A DNA stretch of 64,000 nt from Cryptomeria japonica (Eukaryota; Streptophyta; Pinopsida; Cupressales; Cupressaceae), in NCBI RefSeq assembly GCF_030272615.1, contig NC_081411.1, positions 213,749,654-213,813,653 of the forward strand, written 5' to 3'. How positions within the stretch are numbered: position 1 is the stretch's first letter; every line of letters starts with the position of its first letter. This document shows positions 36,880 to 48,159 of the stretch, piece by piece. The position numbers were made by a program, and so were the translations under genes. The notes beneath the pieces are model-generated. The model ran no database searches and was not told where the DNA came from. It saw nothing but the letters and a program-made list of their open reading frames with translations.

Positions 36880-36895
36880 TCAAAGAGGGGCAAAA
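36880..36895 (+). other. Polypurine tract of the gypsy element
   Basis: caaagaggggcaaaa lies immediately before the TGTAGACACC start of the 3' LTR. Confidence 0.85.
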
Positions 36896-37683
36896 TGTAG
36901 ACACCTAAAATTGTCATGTTTAATTAAATAAATATTTTATTTATTTAATTATCTAAGCCTAATTCTTCTATTAATTAAATAAATTTTTATTTATTTAATT
37001 AATTCATTTATCCTCTTCTAGCCTTATTTCTCATTTAAATAAATACATTTATTTATTTATTTAAATTATCCTTTCCTAAATTAAATAAATATTTTATTTA
37101 TTTAATTGTCCTATTTCTTCTATTAATTAAATAAATCTTTATTTATTTAATTAATTCATTAGCCTTTTCTACATATGACACATGTCATTCATCTCTTAAT
37201 TCCTACACTACCTACCTCTTTCATTATTTTGGTATTTCTTTTACCTACCCTCTAATCCTAGCCGACCTCTCTTTTTACACCTCTCAATCTTAACCCTCCG
37301 TTTCATATTGTGTCTTCTATTTAAGGAGATGCCTTCTTCATTATCAAACCCTAATCACTCATGCTAATGACTAATCTTGAAGACTTGGCTACACTACGAT
37401 CCTACTAGCAACCACATTCCGTTCTTTGTTGAGCTCTTGTGCATACAAAAATCTGAGAGCAAATATACATCAAGCAAGATCAATGGAGATAGGAAGAATG
37501 GAGATCAAAACCCTATTGGACATGTGATGGTATAATCTTTGTGATTTTGAGTTATTTGCATTGTCTTAGGTAATCTTCATATGTTATGGTGGATCTTTGT
37601 TGATTGTTAGGCTAGGGTTTAGTGGTTGGATTCATTTAGCCTTTCAATATTGTTGTTATTGTTATCCATTTTCACCATAAACA
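36896..37683 (+). repeat. 3' LTR of the gypsy element
   Basis: 788 bases, the same length as the 5' LTR, with about four differences by eye. It contains the same palindrome array and TATA-like site. Confidence 0.95.
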
Positions 37684-37688
37684 CTCAT
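37684..37688 (+). repeat. Target-site duplication, right (CTCAT)
   Basis: Matches 21479-21483. Confidence 0.92.
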
Positions 37689-38032
37689 ATATCATAATGT
37701 CTGATTTCAAAGTTTAATTTATTGCGGAGAAATTGTTTGAAGAATGCTTCTAAATGATTTTTTTTTACAATTATTTGAAGTTTACATTTTTTCTTTTTGA
37801 ATTGATAATATGAAGAAGTTACATTTAAATCTAAGATATAATAGGAGCAAAGTGTCTGTCTTTACTCATATATTATAATGTCCAATTTCAAAACTTTATT
37901 GCGGAGAAATTATTTGAAGAATGCTTCTAAATGATTTTTTTACAATTATTTGAAATTTACATTTTTTCTTTTTGAATTGATAATATATAGAAGTTAAACC
38001 TAAGATATAATAAGAGCAAAGTGTCTGTCTTT
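37684..38032 (+). repeat. Two-copy tandem duplication (~170-180 bp)
   Basis: Copy 1 at 37684-37862 and copy 2 at 37865-38032 share ctcatat-ttataatgtc, tattgcggagaaatt, gaagaatgcttctaaatgat and gagcaaagtgtctgtctttt. The gypsy element sits exactly at the left edge of copy 1, and copy 2 also starts with ctcat. Confidence 0.9.
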
Positions 38033-38499
38033 TTCATGAAGTGTGGCTCACCTCGTGGATTATGGGTGCAATAATTCTTCTAACTATTTAGAGAATCCTG
38101 CAAAATATAATGGCGTCCATCCTTCCTTAAATATCCTTAGCGAAACGCGTAATTCGAGATTCAATGTTTAAAGTGCAGTTACACACGAACCTGGCATACA
38201 GAACGTACCAGAAAAGGCGTTGGATATGAAGCTTCGCAGAAGAAACAGGATAGTCAGCGCTAATTGACTTACCTTCCCGCATCATCTTTGTTTTATGCTC
38301 TATATTTTTTGGAGACAAATTCAAAGTAGAACAATTTTTTATATTAAAACAAATCTTATGTTAAAAAAATACTTAAGGGAGTAGCCAACATCACAAGGGG
38401 CAATCAACACATTTGTCTAGAGAAGAATAAATAATTAAATTACATTATTCTTTTTAAATGAAAAAAGGGCCAAATCAAGTCAAACAAATTTTAAAAAAT
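38033..38499. other. Intergenic stretch
   Basis: No coding or ordered repeat signal could be supported between the tandem duplication and the LINE 3' end. Confidence 0.5.
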
Positions 38500-41400
38500 A
38501 TTTTTTTTATGAATAGGCATTTTCATTAAAAATTTAAATAAAAGTATATTATCCACAAACAAATACAGGGATGTAAGATCGATCCTCAGGAGTCATAGGG
38601 GTATTGCCCGAAAATAGCACTAAAACATAAAAAAAATATGGGCAGTGCCCGAAAACAAAAATAGCTAAAAGTAAACTGCTAAGCGGCTAAAGTAGTGCTA
38701 GCAAGAGGCATCAATAGATCATGATGATCCTTGGGACCCTATACATCTGTGGGGTCAGGGTTTTCATTCAGGAAGGACCACCCTTCACTAGTAGCTGTCT
38801 CTTCATTCTCCTTTTACTTCTTGGTTGGGGAAATAGCCAGAGAAAGCTGTGGGAACCCTTTGGAAGAGTTGAGCCAAGTATTATCTTCGCTAGTATCTGG
38901 CTAGCCAGAACCACCACTAGTCGAAAAGTCAACACCCCTCGTACCCCACTTGAAGGAAAAGCCACCATGTGGCAAAGAGGCTGAGCGATGTTGATTGAAG
39001 TTGCTACCACCGTCAGACTAGCGAGAAGGAAATTGGGCCCATAGTGGCTATGAACGATGAGAAGAAAAGTTGTGGCTACACCACTGGCCTCGGGGCAGAG
39101 AATGGTCATAGGGAGGACATTGGTCATGGGAGGCAGAAGGATCTGAAGGTAATCATGTCACCGTAAAAGGGTTATTTACCCAATGATCAAGGAACACTTG
39201 CAAGTGGGCCACCTCGAGTGCAACCTTGTTGGCTTGCACTTGAATCTGAAGCATCACATTATTATAAATAAATGCTTTAGTAAAAAGTGAACGAAATATC
39301 AATAGAACTGTGAGAAAATAAAACAACATTCTATGCTTCCATAATGTGAAGAGGATTTCCACCTTGAAAGCATGCCAAGTCTATGTGAATTTGAAGGCAA
39401 TTCGAGGGGAGTCCTCCAAAAGAGACATATGCCAAGTGAAAGGCTCAAGCCAAAAAGGCTTAAAAAAATCATGAATCCAATTCCACAAATGTTGAGCTCA
39501 TCAACAAAACTAAAAAAGGTGAGTGAAAGATTGTGGTTGACCACAAAATGGGACGTGAAGGTTAGGAACTCCCAAGTGCTGCAGTCGAGCTCCCAATGGC
39601 AAGCCTTGGAAAAGAATACACCATGAAAAGTGAGTTAGCTTAGGTTCAACAATGGCAGACCAAATAGTTTGAAATTTGTGATGCCATATGTGCTATGGTG
39701 ACTACAAATGCCACTAGAGATTCAAAGCCGAAACCATAGGAAAATGAGGCATGAGCTAGTGGTAACCCAACCTAGGCTTATAATTGCAAAAGTGCGTGTT
39801 GGAAAACCAATGCCAATCTTTCCACCAGGGTTTGATAGATTGAATGTCCAACTTGTGTAGCATATTTAGAGGCAAAGCTGACAAGACAAGGTCAAATGTT
39901 TATTGATCTAGTCAAGCAAGTCGAAACAAAACTTGCATGTCCTCCCAAGAATGAAGTTGCATGGTAGATGTAGAGAAAAAGTCCCTAGGGGTGTGAATGC
40001 CATGTTTGTGAGAACATAGAACACTAACCCTAGGAATGCGGGCTAAATGAAGCCCTTGAATTTGAAAGAGCAACGACCACCAAATATTATGATGATTGAA
40101 AGAAAGATCATCCTTAAATCCAACTCCATCCCAATGAAGCTAGGGTTTGACAGCTTCCCAGGCACACCAAATGTTTTTGTCAATAAAAGTACCTTCAATA
40201 TGCACTTTGTCTTTCATGACAAGAAGGGTTTGAAAGTCGATCCCCTTCCATGAGGGTCTATTAGCTAGATATTTGGCAGAAATGTAATTTTTGAGAAGAA
40301 ATTTCCAGGCTTCATCATCAGTGATGGCCCAAATAACCTATTTTGCGCATAACGCAGGACTCTGCTTTTGGGTAGAAATAAGGCTAACCCATCGAACTTC
40401 CTGGGGAGACAACAATACTCCCAGGTGACTTTGTGAAATCCAAGATGGTCCACTATTGAAGCCCACAAAAAATCTGGAAGAAGCTTCTTAATCTTATTGT
40501 AAGAAGTTTTCAAGGGGGCCTAATAGGAAGAGTAGTACACATAGGTAGCAACAAGAACTTTAGAACAAATTTGGAATTTACCAGCCAATGAAAGTGGCTT
40601 AGTAATCTAGAAAGACATTTTTTTCTCGATTCTAGCTAGAACCACATTCCACAAGTCCATAGGAGAACCCTGGAAGGCAAAGGAAATGCCCAGAAATCGA
40701 AAGATTTCCCCATGTTGAATCCATTTCCACCCATATTGGAGAATCTAATTAGAGGCTGGGAGAAAGGATTGCCTATAAAACTAGGTTTTTTGCCATTGAA
40801 ACATCGACCTAGAAGCCAAACAAAAAGTATCAAGGCATTGCAAAGCTTCACGAACATTATCTTCATCTTCAATAAGGGTGAGGAATGAATCATCAGTAAA
40901 ATGGCCATTGACAAGTTGAGAAGGTGACTAAGTAGGGAAATCCCCCTGACGTGCCTAGCAAAAATAGTATCTATGAGAAGGTAACCAAAACCTTTAGTAG
41001 CCAACACATATAATGAGGGAGCCAATGGATAGCATTGGCTTTGAGTGGAGCAAAATAAGCCAAAAGCCAAAGATTGTTGGTCATTGATGGTGATACAAGC
41101 TGAGGAGTCTCTAAAGAGCATTTGCACTATTTGAATGAACCGAGGTCCAAACCCTAAGGCCTAGAGAATAGCAAAATAAAAGGCCATTCAATACGATCAT
41201 AGGCTTCAACAAAGTCCATCTTGATAGAGATGACATTCTATTTGGAGTGGCGAGCCCACCCATACCTTCCCAAACAACAATGATATTATCTAGAATGAAT
41301 ATGGACATGATAAAACTTGTCTGCTCAAGTCTAACAATTTGAGGGAGGAGATGCCAAATCTTGAGAGCTAGCGCTTTAGCAATGATCTTGTAAGAGACAT

Positions 41401-42150
41401 TGAGTAAAGTGATGGGATCCCAATTGCAGTTATCCTTAAGGTCCCATGCCTTAGGGATGAACTTGATGTTCCCTTTGTTAATGAGTTGACCAAGAGATTG
41501 AGAATGCAAGGCTTCAAGATAGACTTTATGAAGGCCCGAGCCAACATAAGGCCAAAGGGATTTGTAAAATTCATAGGGGAAGCCATCACAACCCATGGCA
41601 TTTTCATTGACCATGGAGAAAACAACCACCTCAAGATCTTCAAGGGTAAGGGTTTGATCACAAAAAATATTTTGAGACCCAGAGAGCCGAGAGGGAACAA
41701 TAGAGAGAGAATCCGTAAAGGCCCTATTACATTTAGGAAAAATTTGCTGAGTAGAAAACACCTTCTCATAATGTCTGATAAAGGATTAAAGGATATCCGG
41801 TAGCTCAAAGAGAACCATTTGGCCATATTTAATGCACTTAATACCAGGTGAGGAGTGATGAGCTCTAAGAGCCAAGAAAAATTCTTTGGATGCACAATCT
41901 CCCAATTTAAGCCAGTGAAGCCTAGCCTTGATTTGGGCACTATGGGTGACATAGCTGTCAACAATTTGTGAACTTGCAAGGTAGGACATAAGGGGTTGCT
42001 GGCAAGAGCTTCCGTGGCATGATGCAAGGTTTGCTGCTCCAATCAAAAGCTTTGTTTGCAAAAAATGAGTCTTCTCATTTTTGGGTTTTAGTGGTCTCAC
42101 TTCTTCTAAGTTCCTCTTGTTTGTTCACTTTGTTGGCTGTTAGGTAATGG
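38500..42150 (-). mobile_element. LINE (non-LTR retrotransposon), 5'-truncated and decayed
   Basis: Read on the - strand from ~42150 to ~38500. The upstream linker to RT is present (ARLHWLKLGDCASKEFFLAL), but the endonuclease domain is missing, a typical 5' truncation. RT motifs follow across several frames: MGCDGFPYEFYK, LINKGNIKFIPK, DPITLLNVSYKIIAKALAL, LEQTSFI, and the catalytic box reads FTDD near 40885-40900. After that come the maturase-like and zinc-finger C-terminal stretches (KVTWEYCCLPRKFDGLAL). Frames are broken by many indels and stops. The - strand end runs into aatgaaaatgcctattcat followed by A8 at ~38499-38525, consistent with a poly-A 3' end. No target duplication was identified. 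Confidence 0.85.
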
Positions 42151-43031
42151 TTTTGGCCTCTCGGGTTTTATCAAATCATAATATATAATGTAACATAAAA
42201 AATAAAAGTACTTAATTTGTGATTTTTTCTTTATTTTATATTTTCTTTGGTCCAATCATAAATATATAAGTATGTCCTAATAGTTAATTTATCTTTTTTT
42301 GTGCACAAGTCATTTCAATCTTTGAATCAATCAAGCATCAAATTCTTGTAGTTCCTAATGGTCTAGACTTGTCTATTTGACAACTATTCTTGAACATTTA
42401 GCTAGACAACAAATAAAATCTATTCCTTTTATAAGATTATCTCCTAATTGCACCTTGAATTAGAAATAAGGTTTCACTTTCTTTCTTTGCATCTACTGTA
42501 TACCCCCTTTTATGTAGAACATTTATTTCATTAATTGCATTTAGATATAATAATTATACATACCTTTGATGCATAATACCTCATAAATATTTAGATTTGA
42601 GTGGTATTTTCTTCCTTGTACACCAATATGTAATGTAGTGTCCTCCAAATATTGGAATTAGCATACTATACATTACATTTCCCACTATAGTTTTCATAAT
42701 AGTGATGCACAAAATGATCCAAAAATTTAACATAACTTTTAAAGAGATATTTGAAAATGAACACTCACCTTGTCCCATCAAATAAAACTCACACACACAT
42801 ATATCCTTATATTGTTTTACTTTGATGAATAAGTAATAACTTCAATAATGATACACTTAATTATAATAAAAGATTTGAACATATAACCCCTCTTAAAAAA
42901 TTCAAATACCTAAAGTGCATATCCCTTTAAAAATAAATAAACAAACTTTTCATAAAATAGAATAAGTCAAATGACTTTTACATGACACATATGTGTCATA
43001 GGTTAAGACATAAAACTATTAAAGATATGGA
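42151..43031. other. AT-rich intergenic stretch
   Basis: No coding, RNA or ordered repeat signal could be supported. Confidence 0.5.
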
Positions 43032-44566
43032 AAGGTATGAATTTAAAAGGATGATGCATTAAAAGAACATAAAATTTTAGGTGAAATTCAAATGCAAGAA
43101 AACTTCTAGATGTACTCTTCTCTTTCTATGGCCTACACACTTCACATGGCATACAATATACCTTTACTCACAAATAGAAAGTAAAAAGGGGGCCTCAAAA
43201 TAAATGATTGTAGATGCATTCCCATTACTTTAGTGATCTCTTAAATGTTTCACATACATGATCTAAATAGTAGCTCAATGATTATCTACATTTTTCATCA
43301 ACAAAGTAGAAAGAAATAATTCATTTCAAAATATATTATGAAGGATTTTTTTCTTATGTTTCAATATTGAAGAATGCATGCATTATGAAGTTTACATTTT
43401 GATGATAGGAAAGGATTTGATTTAAACTCAATCAAAATTATTGTCTAGATAGTTTGAGAGTCTTAAGTATCTCTAAAAAAATACCCTTTTGAGTGTCATT
43501 AAACACCTTGATGGAGCCTATGGCTGCATATCGGTATGGACCATCATCCAATAATTTAGGAGATCTATGATTCAATGGTTCGGAAAGGTTGTAATCTAGA
43601 TATTCATTAATTGAGCTAGAGAGCTACACCTTTCCAAAGGTTATGAAGTAGCTTGATGGAGATTTTGTTGATACATAATTTTTCTTTGAATTTTTTTTTC
43701 TAAAAAATAAATATTTGTTTGTTTTGACCAACATGTTTTGTTTGTTTGAAATATAAATCTTAAAAAGAGATGTTAGAATAATAAGCTTTACATATAACAA
43801 TAAAATCACCTTACTAAATTTTAACATATTATTATTAAAATAATTAATTACATTCAAATAACTAGAATAATTATGTTTAAAACACTTTATAAAGAACATA
43901 TTCTAAAACATTAAAAAATAACTCAATGATATAATCATTATTCATAATTTTACTCTTCGATTATCTAGAAGACCAACTAGAAAGTCTATGTCAGAAAGAT
44001 AATTAACACAATAAGTCCAAAGAACATAATTGTTGTGTTGAAACTTTTGTGTGTTGTATTATTTATTATATAAAAAGGAACAGAACAAAGTTAAGTCAAG
44101 AAAGGCAGCTAAGAAGATAAGCCCAATGGAAATTATTGCTGTGTTCCGCGTGGAATTGTTGTGTCCTTTCTCATGGAAAGCTCCTCGAAGATGCAAAGTC
44201 AGTTACTCTTTATGAGGCTACGAAGAAGCTGATTTTATGAAGAACAGTCAGCTATCAGCTTTCTGAAGAGGTTTTAATGCCTATGAATCAAAATTTGGAG
44301 GATCCCTGTAAACGGTTGGCGCAAATTTTGCATCCAACTATATTTTCTGTAAGACTTTAGTTTGTTTGATCATATAACAATTTAATAAGGTGTGCTATAT
44401 CTTTTATTAATTATCTTTCTCCTTGAATTTTTTAGCCTAATTGATAGAGCCCTTTAATAGCACCAAAATGAGTAATTCTTTAACCAGTTCAGCTCCCAAC
44501 AACCAAATCCCATGTGTTGTTAGTCGCAAACATTCTCCTATGACTGGTCTCTCCAGCCTATCCCTC
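43032..44566 (+). repeat. Segmental duplicate, copy A (kinase gene 5' region)
   Basis: It matches 60161-61666 collinearly with small indels and scattered substitutions. It includes the TATA-like region, the 5' UTR with its intron signals and most of coding exon 1. The right end breaks abruptly at tccctc in exon 1, where copia gag sequence (- strand) begins. Confidence 0.93.
44468..44566 (+). pseudogene. Truncated first exon of the duplicated kinase gene
   Basis: The ATG at 44468 opens MSNSLTSSAPNNQIPCVVSR..., the counterpart of exon 1 at 61568 with several replacements. It is cut after 33 codons by copia sequence and has no downstream exons, so it cannot make the kinase. The promoter-like flank is retained: tattatataaaaagg near 44066 and a 5' UTR donor/acceptor pair near 44349 and 44436. 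Confidence 0.85.
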
Positions 44567-45381
44567 TAGCTCAGATGCTAGATCTTTACACTGACACTCC
44601 TTGGTGTCTTCTTCTTGAGTCTTTAACTCTGAGATACATTTCTCAGATTCTTCAAGGCATTTTATCAACCAGTTTTGCTCCACAACAACAACATTCTTGA
44701 ATAGCTTGTATTCATTTCTTACTCTTCTGAGTTATTCAAGTGCATTTACAAGCTCTCCTTCAAGATCAACTTTTGTTTCCTCTTCTTCTTCACTTTCACT
44801 ATCACTGCCAAACACATCTTGCTGGTAGGAGTGATCTGGATGATCATTCTCAGATGTGTGCCTCTCATCTTCTGATTCTTGAGCCATGAAGAGGTGGGTA
44901 CCTTCATCATCATTGTTGCAGCTGCTAGCAGATCTACCTTCATCATCTGCAGATACACAAGATGCATTTCTCTAACTATCTTCACAAGCCAGCTGCAGTA
45001 GTAGGCTCATTTCCATAGAGCTTCTTCAATCTATCCCATATGTTTTTTGTAGATCTGCATCTATCCTCCTATGAGGAAACATCATCAGATAAACCACAGA
45101 GTATAGCCTTCATTTTCACATCATTACATTGGTTTCTTCTTTCTACATTTGAATCGGTGGGAGGACTGACTTTACTAGGGCAGGCATTTAGGACAAACAT
45201 CCAAACATCATAACCTAGAGAGGATAAGTGAACTTCCATTCTACAACTCCAAATGGAATAGTTAGACCCATTAAACACCGAAGCTGGGATTGACACTAAA
45301 CATACCATTGTGTCCTTAAGCCAGAATCTACCCAAGCTAGAGAAAGCTCGTCTAACTGGGAACCTAGGCTCTGATACCGAC
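44567..45381 (-). pseudogene. Copia gag fragment, minus strand, with primer site
   Basis: On the - strand the primer-site-like tcggtatcagagcc (45367-45380) is followed by a gag opening near 45308-45335 with VFNGSNYSIWSCRMEVHLSS, a DUF4219-type start. Downstream are an acidic stretch (GSDSESEEEETKVDLEGEL) and a coiled-coil-like part near 44600-44720. Frameshifts and stops break it, and it is cut at 44566-44567 where kinase copy A begins. Pol and the second LTR are absent. Confidence 0.8.
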
Positions 45382-45921
45382 TGTTAGACAAAATGTACCA
45401 TTGAGAGGGGGGTGAATTAGTGGTTTTCAATCTTTTCCCTTTAATTGTCCTATGTGAGTATACCGGTTATCAGATCTAACTCAATGCAGACTTACCGGTT
45501 AGAGGGGAGACCAACACAAATGCAATCACACACAAAGGGACATCACATAACACCAACATATATGAGGAAAACCCAAGATGGGAAAAAACTCGGTGAGAAA
45601 TGCTACTGGAGACTACTGGTCCAATCCAACCTCACTATGAATCTTTCATTATAATGTTGAGGGCACCAACCCAAGGAGAACCAACCCCTGATTTAGGGCA
45701 CCAACCCAAGGAGGTACAACCCCTGCATCGAGCTACAAATCAGTGAATACAAAATATAATCATTTACTAATTAATAACCTTGTTACAAATGGATTTTGTA
45801 ACACTTCTTCAAATTTCTCTGTTGGATCTCTTGTCCAGTTCACTGTCGGTTCTCTACCTCACCATTTTACTACTGCAACCTTATCTCCTACTGCAACCTT
45901 GTCAGTTTAGTCTCTTCTCCT
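45382..45921 (-). repeat. Copia LTR, proximal (3') part, split by hAT
   Basis: On the - strand the LTR ends GTCTAACA at 45382 next to the primer site. The LTR is interrupted at 45921/58294 by the hAT element. With 58294-60160 it forms one LTR of about 2.4 kb. Confidence 0.8.
45914..45921 (+). repeat. hAT target-site duplication, left (CTTCTCCT)
   Basis: 8 bp, identical to 58286-58293. Eight-base duplications are the hAT superfamily signature. Confidence 0.88.
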
Positions 45922-46039
45922 TAGGGATAACTTTAAGAAACCCCCCCCGGGAAACTGTGTAAAATCCTGGCAAATCAGACATTATTTTCGGGGGGGGGAT
46001 TTTCATATCAATGGCAAAAAAAAAAATTTAAATGTGGAA

Positions 46040-46360
46040 AAAATTATTTTGTATTGGTGAATTTTTTTCTAGGGTACAAAAATTCCATAAATTTCTGGTG
46101 AATAATACCTTGTTCTATGGGGAAAATATTTATTGTGGGAGGCGACTAATTTTTGTTAAAAGGAACAAATATATAATTGTATGAGCGAAAAATTTTACTC
46201 TGAAGGAAAAATTATTTAAAAGTATTGGTGATTTTTATCCACCGCTTGAAAATTATTTAAATGTATGGGCGATTTTTTTCCACCGCTTGAAAATTATTTA
46301 ATTTGTTTTGGCGAATGTTTTGTTATTTATGGTACAATATATAATTTATTGGCGATTTCA
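46040..46360 (+). repeat. Left subterminal repeats (ttGGYGAwt)
   Basis: Variants attggtgaat, ctggtgaata, gaggcgacta, tattggtgat, atgggcgatt, tttggcgaat and attggcgat occur between 46055 and 46355. Similar repeats on the same strand lie near the right end. Confidence 0.6.
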
Positions 46361-46499
46361 TGAATTCATTGCCATTAATAGACAAGGCACATCACATCAC
46401 ATCAGTACATCACATCACATAATACATTGAGTCTAGACTTTACATGATGTATCAATAAGCGCAGCCTCTTTGACACGTGAAGGGTGACACATACCTAAA

Positions 46500-46610
46500 A
46501 TCCATCAATGATTTTAAACCGTTCGATGATTGTAGATCAATGGCTGAAGTTTTATTTCGGCCCAATTTTCTGAAGAGAACATAGCTCACCAGAAAGTGCC
46601 CGGATGGGAA
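46500..46610 (+). promoter_or_regulatory. Diverged upstream module before the 175-residue ORF
   Basis: The order ccgttcgatgattgtagatc, aatggctgaag, atttcggcccaa and gaagagaac corresponds to the module repeated at 49610-50195. Sharing it upstream of two + strand genes in one element suggests a promoter-associated sequence; the function is inferred. Confidence 0.45.
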
Positions 46611-46817
46611 TTGGATTTAATAGACATGTATCAAATTTTCTCTTGCCCACGACTTCCAATGTGATACTTGCCAATTTGGTACTAGTTCATAGCTGTTTCC
46701 ATTTTCGCACAATAGTGCATTTATGGGAAATATTTGCAAAGATACGAAAGACTTAAATTTTTTTATAGCAGTTAATATGGTTAAAGAAGTAATTATTACA
46801 ATCAAGAGCTTCAACAA

Positions 46818-46825
46818 TATATATA
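46818..46825 (+). promoter_or_regulatory. TATA box candidate
   Basis: tatatata followed by cgatctctgcttctttcatc, 127 bases before the ATG at 46952. This is a plausible plant core promoter. Confidence 0.5.
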
Positions 46826-46951
46826 CGATCTCTGCTTCTTTCATCTTCAATTAACCTTTGCCATTTGGTAGATAAATCATCGGAGCTCCAGGTCACGGTA
46901 TTTTAGGTTTATAGGCTCAGGTTGTTTAATTTGTTAATCTATTTTCTCAAG

Positions 46952-47479
46952 ATGGACACCCCCATCCGCTTGAGAAGCATTTTTGCAGAGGACCAGAGGG
47001 CCTTTCTAGGCTCCGTTAGAGACCCAACCCTCCAATCAGTCTGCAATGAGGTTGGGTCGTTCACCAATGAGGCTGTGCAAATGGTGCTGGGCAGAGAGTT
47101 TTTGCGAAATGAAAATAGGTACCGTGTTAACATGGACATTACATCCCGCTTCTTATCGTCTCTTCTGGACCTGGGAGGAGACAAGGTGGATATGCTGATG
47201 TTGTTGAGGAAGGTTTTTAAGGAAGACTTCCTTGGAGATGATATTACTCTTGTCATCCTTGCAGAAGTAGGGGTGGGGATCCCTTGGGCGAGTGAATTAT
47301 CCAAGCTTCTCCTCCCTGACCAAGCAGTGCCAGTGGCTAGGCAACTGTTTCTCCTAAACCTGAATGCGGAGCAGCTGATGCATCATAGAAAATGGGCGTG
47401 GATTGGCAGGGACTTCCTTCGGAAATGGTTCCTCCTGGACCACTTTCCAAACTACATGTGGCTTGAAGAATCCTCTTAG
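46952..47479 (+). CDS. Unknown protein, 175 residues, intact (hAT cargo family, member 1)
   Basis: The ATG at 46952 (MDTPIRLRSIFAEDQRAFLG) is preferred over an in-frame ATG at 46922 because MDT follows the TATA box with a clean leader and aligns with its paralog's MEANF start. The protein is mostly helical by composition, soluble, with no signal peptide or membrane segment, and Trp-rich near the C-terminus (RKWAWIGRDFLRKWFLLDHF). I do not recognise the family. A decayed paralog on the - strand at 48160-48885 shares FLGxV and RYRxN blocks at exactly the same spacing (41 residues), a D/EKV...DFL block and a VGI block. It is open from start to stop while every other gene in this element is broken, which hints at recent function or chance. 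Confidence 0.6.
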   Translation: MDTPIRLRSIFAEDQRAFLGSVRDPTLQSVCNEVGSFTNEAVQMVLGREFLRNENRYRVNMDITSRFLSSLLDLGGDKVDMLMLLRKVFKEDFLGDDITLVILAEVGVGIPWASELSKLLLPDQAVPVARQLFLLNLNAEQLMHHRKWAWIGRDFLRKWFLLDHFPNYMWLEESS

Positions 47480-48159
47480 CTTATTCTGTCTGAAGAATTC
47501 TACATGGAAGGAGGGCCATATTCTTAGGGCAAAATTGTAAACAATTCCACTACTTGTGCCCTAGCCCCACCCCCCTGTAGTTTTTTTTCCTATGTCCTCG
47601 AACCCTAACAGGCTCAGTGCTAGTGGCTCACTCATTTTGGCTTTTAAGTTTTTGGGGGACTCAAGTATCAGACGGAAAAATTGTAAATTTCAAAAGCATA
47701 AATATTAATGATAATTTTTCAAATTCCAGTTTGTTTCAATTTTCCTCTTACAGTCTTATGGATATAAAAATGCTTTCTATGTTTCTATTTCATTTTTATT
47801 AATTATTTTCTTTCAAATGCTTTTTGTATATGAGCTACGTTATTTCAATTATTTGTTAAACAATGGAAATAAATTTAATACTGTGATCCTTTTTATGTAA
47901 TGCTATTAAAAAAAAATTCAGTTCATTCCATTAATTATTTGTACATTGATTATGGTTGATTATAATTTTATAAATATATAGTCATTCAAAATACAAAATT
48001 TCAAAAGTTTCAAGATACAAAATTTTATCGGTAAAGGTTTTTTCATTCTATTAATTCAAAAGTTTCAAGATACAAAATTTGCAGTCATTCATGCATAAAC
48101 GCGGGCAGAGAGAAAACCATACTGCCCACAGCTTATAACAAGCAGACAAAAAAACTAGT
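47480..48159. other. AT-rich spacer between the paralog pair
   Basis: It holds a short direct repeat (tttcaagatacaaaattt near 48008 and 48064). No coding signal is visible. Confidence 0.5.

Larger units (their letters stand above)
21484..37683 (+). mobile_element. Ty3/gypsy LTR retrotransposon, Tat-like, 16.2 kb, with antisense ORF
   Basis: Order: 788 bp LTR, primer site, long leader, gag, protease, RT, RNase H, second RNase H, integrase, long 3' spacer, antisense plant-mobile-domain ORF, polypurine tract, 788 bp LTR. RT before integrase defines gypsy. The duplicated (archaeal-type) RNase H, the size and the extra ORF between pol and the 3' LTR on the opposite strand point to the Tat lineage, where antisense extra ORFs are known (Grande is one example). 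The LTRs have equal length and differ at about four positions by eye, and CTCAT flanks both ends, so insertion was recent. The ORFs nevertheless carry several stops. It nests in AT-rich DNA next to a tandem duplication. Confidence 0.95.

Noticed and set aside
38721-39127. Open frames on both strands at the LINE 3' part
   Set aside because: Shadow frames of the decayed LINE C-terminal region with no independent coding signal.
43624-43899. A 91-codon minus-strand frame conserved at 60747-61022
   Set aside because: The conservation is explained by the segmental duplication. Lys/Asn/Ile-rich composition matches AT-rich non-coding DNA.
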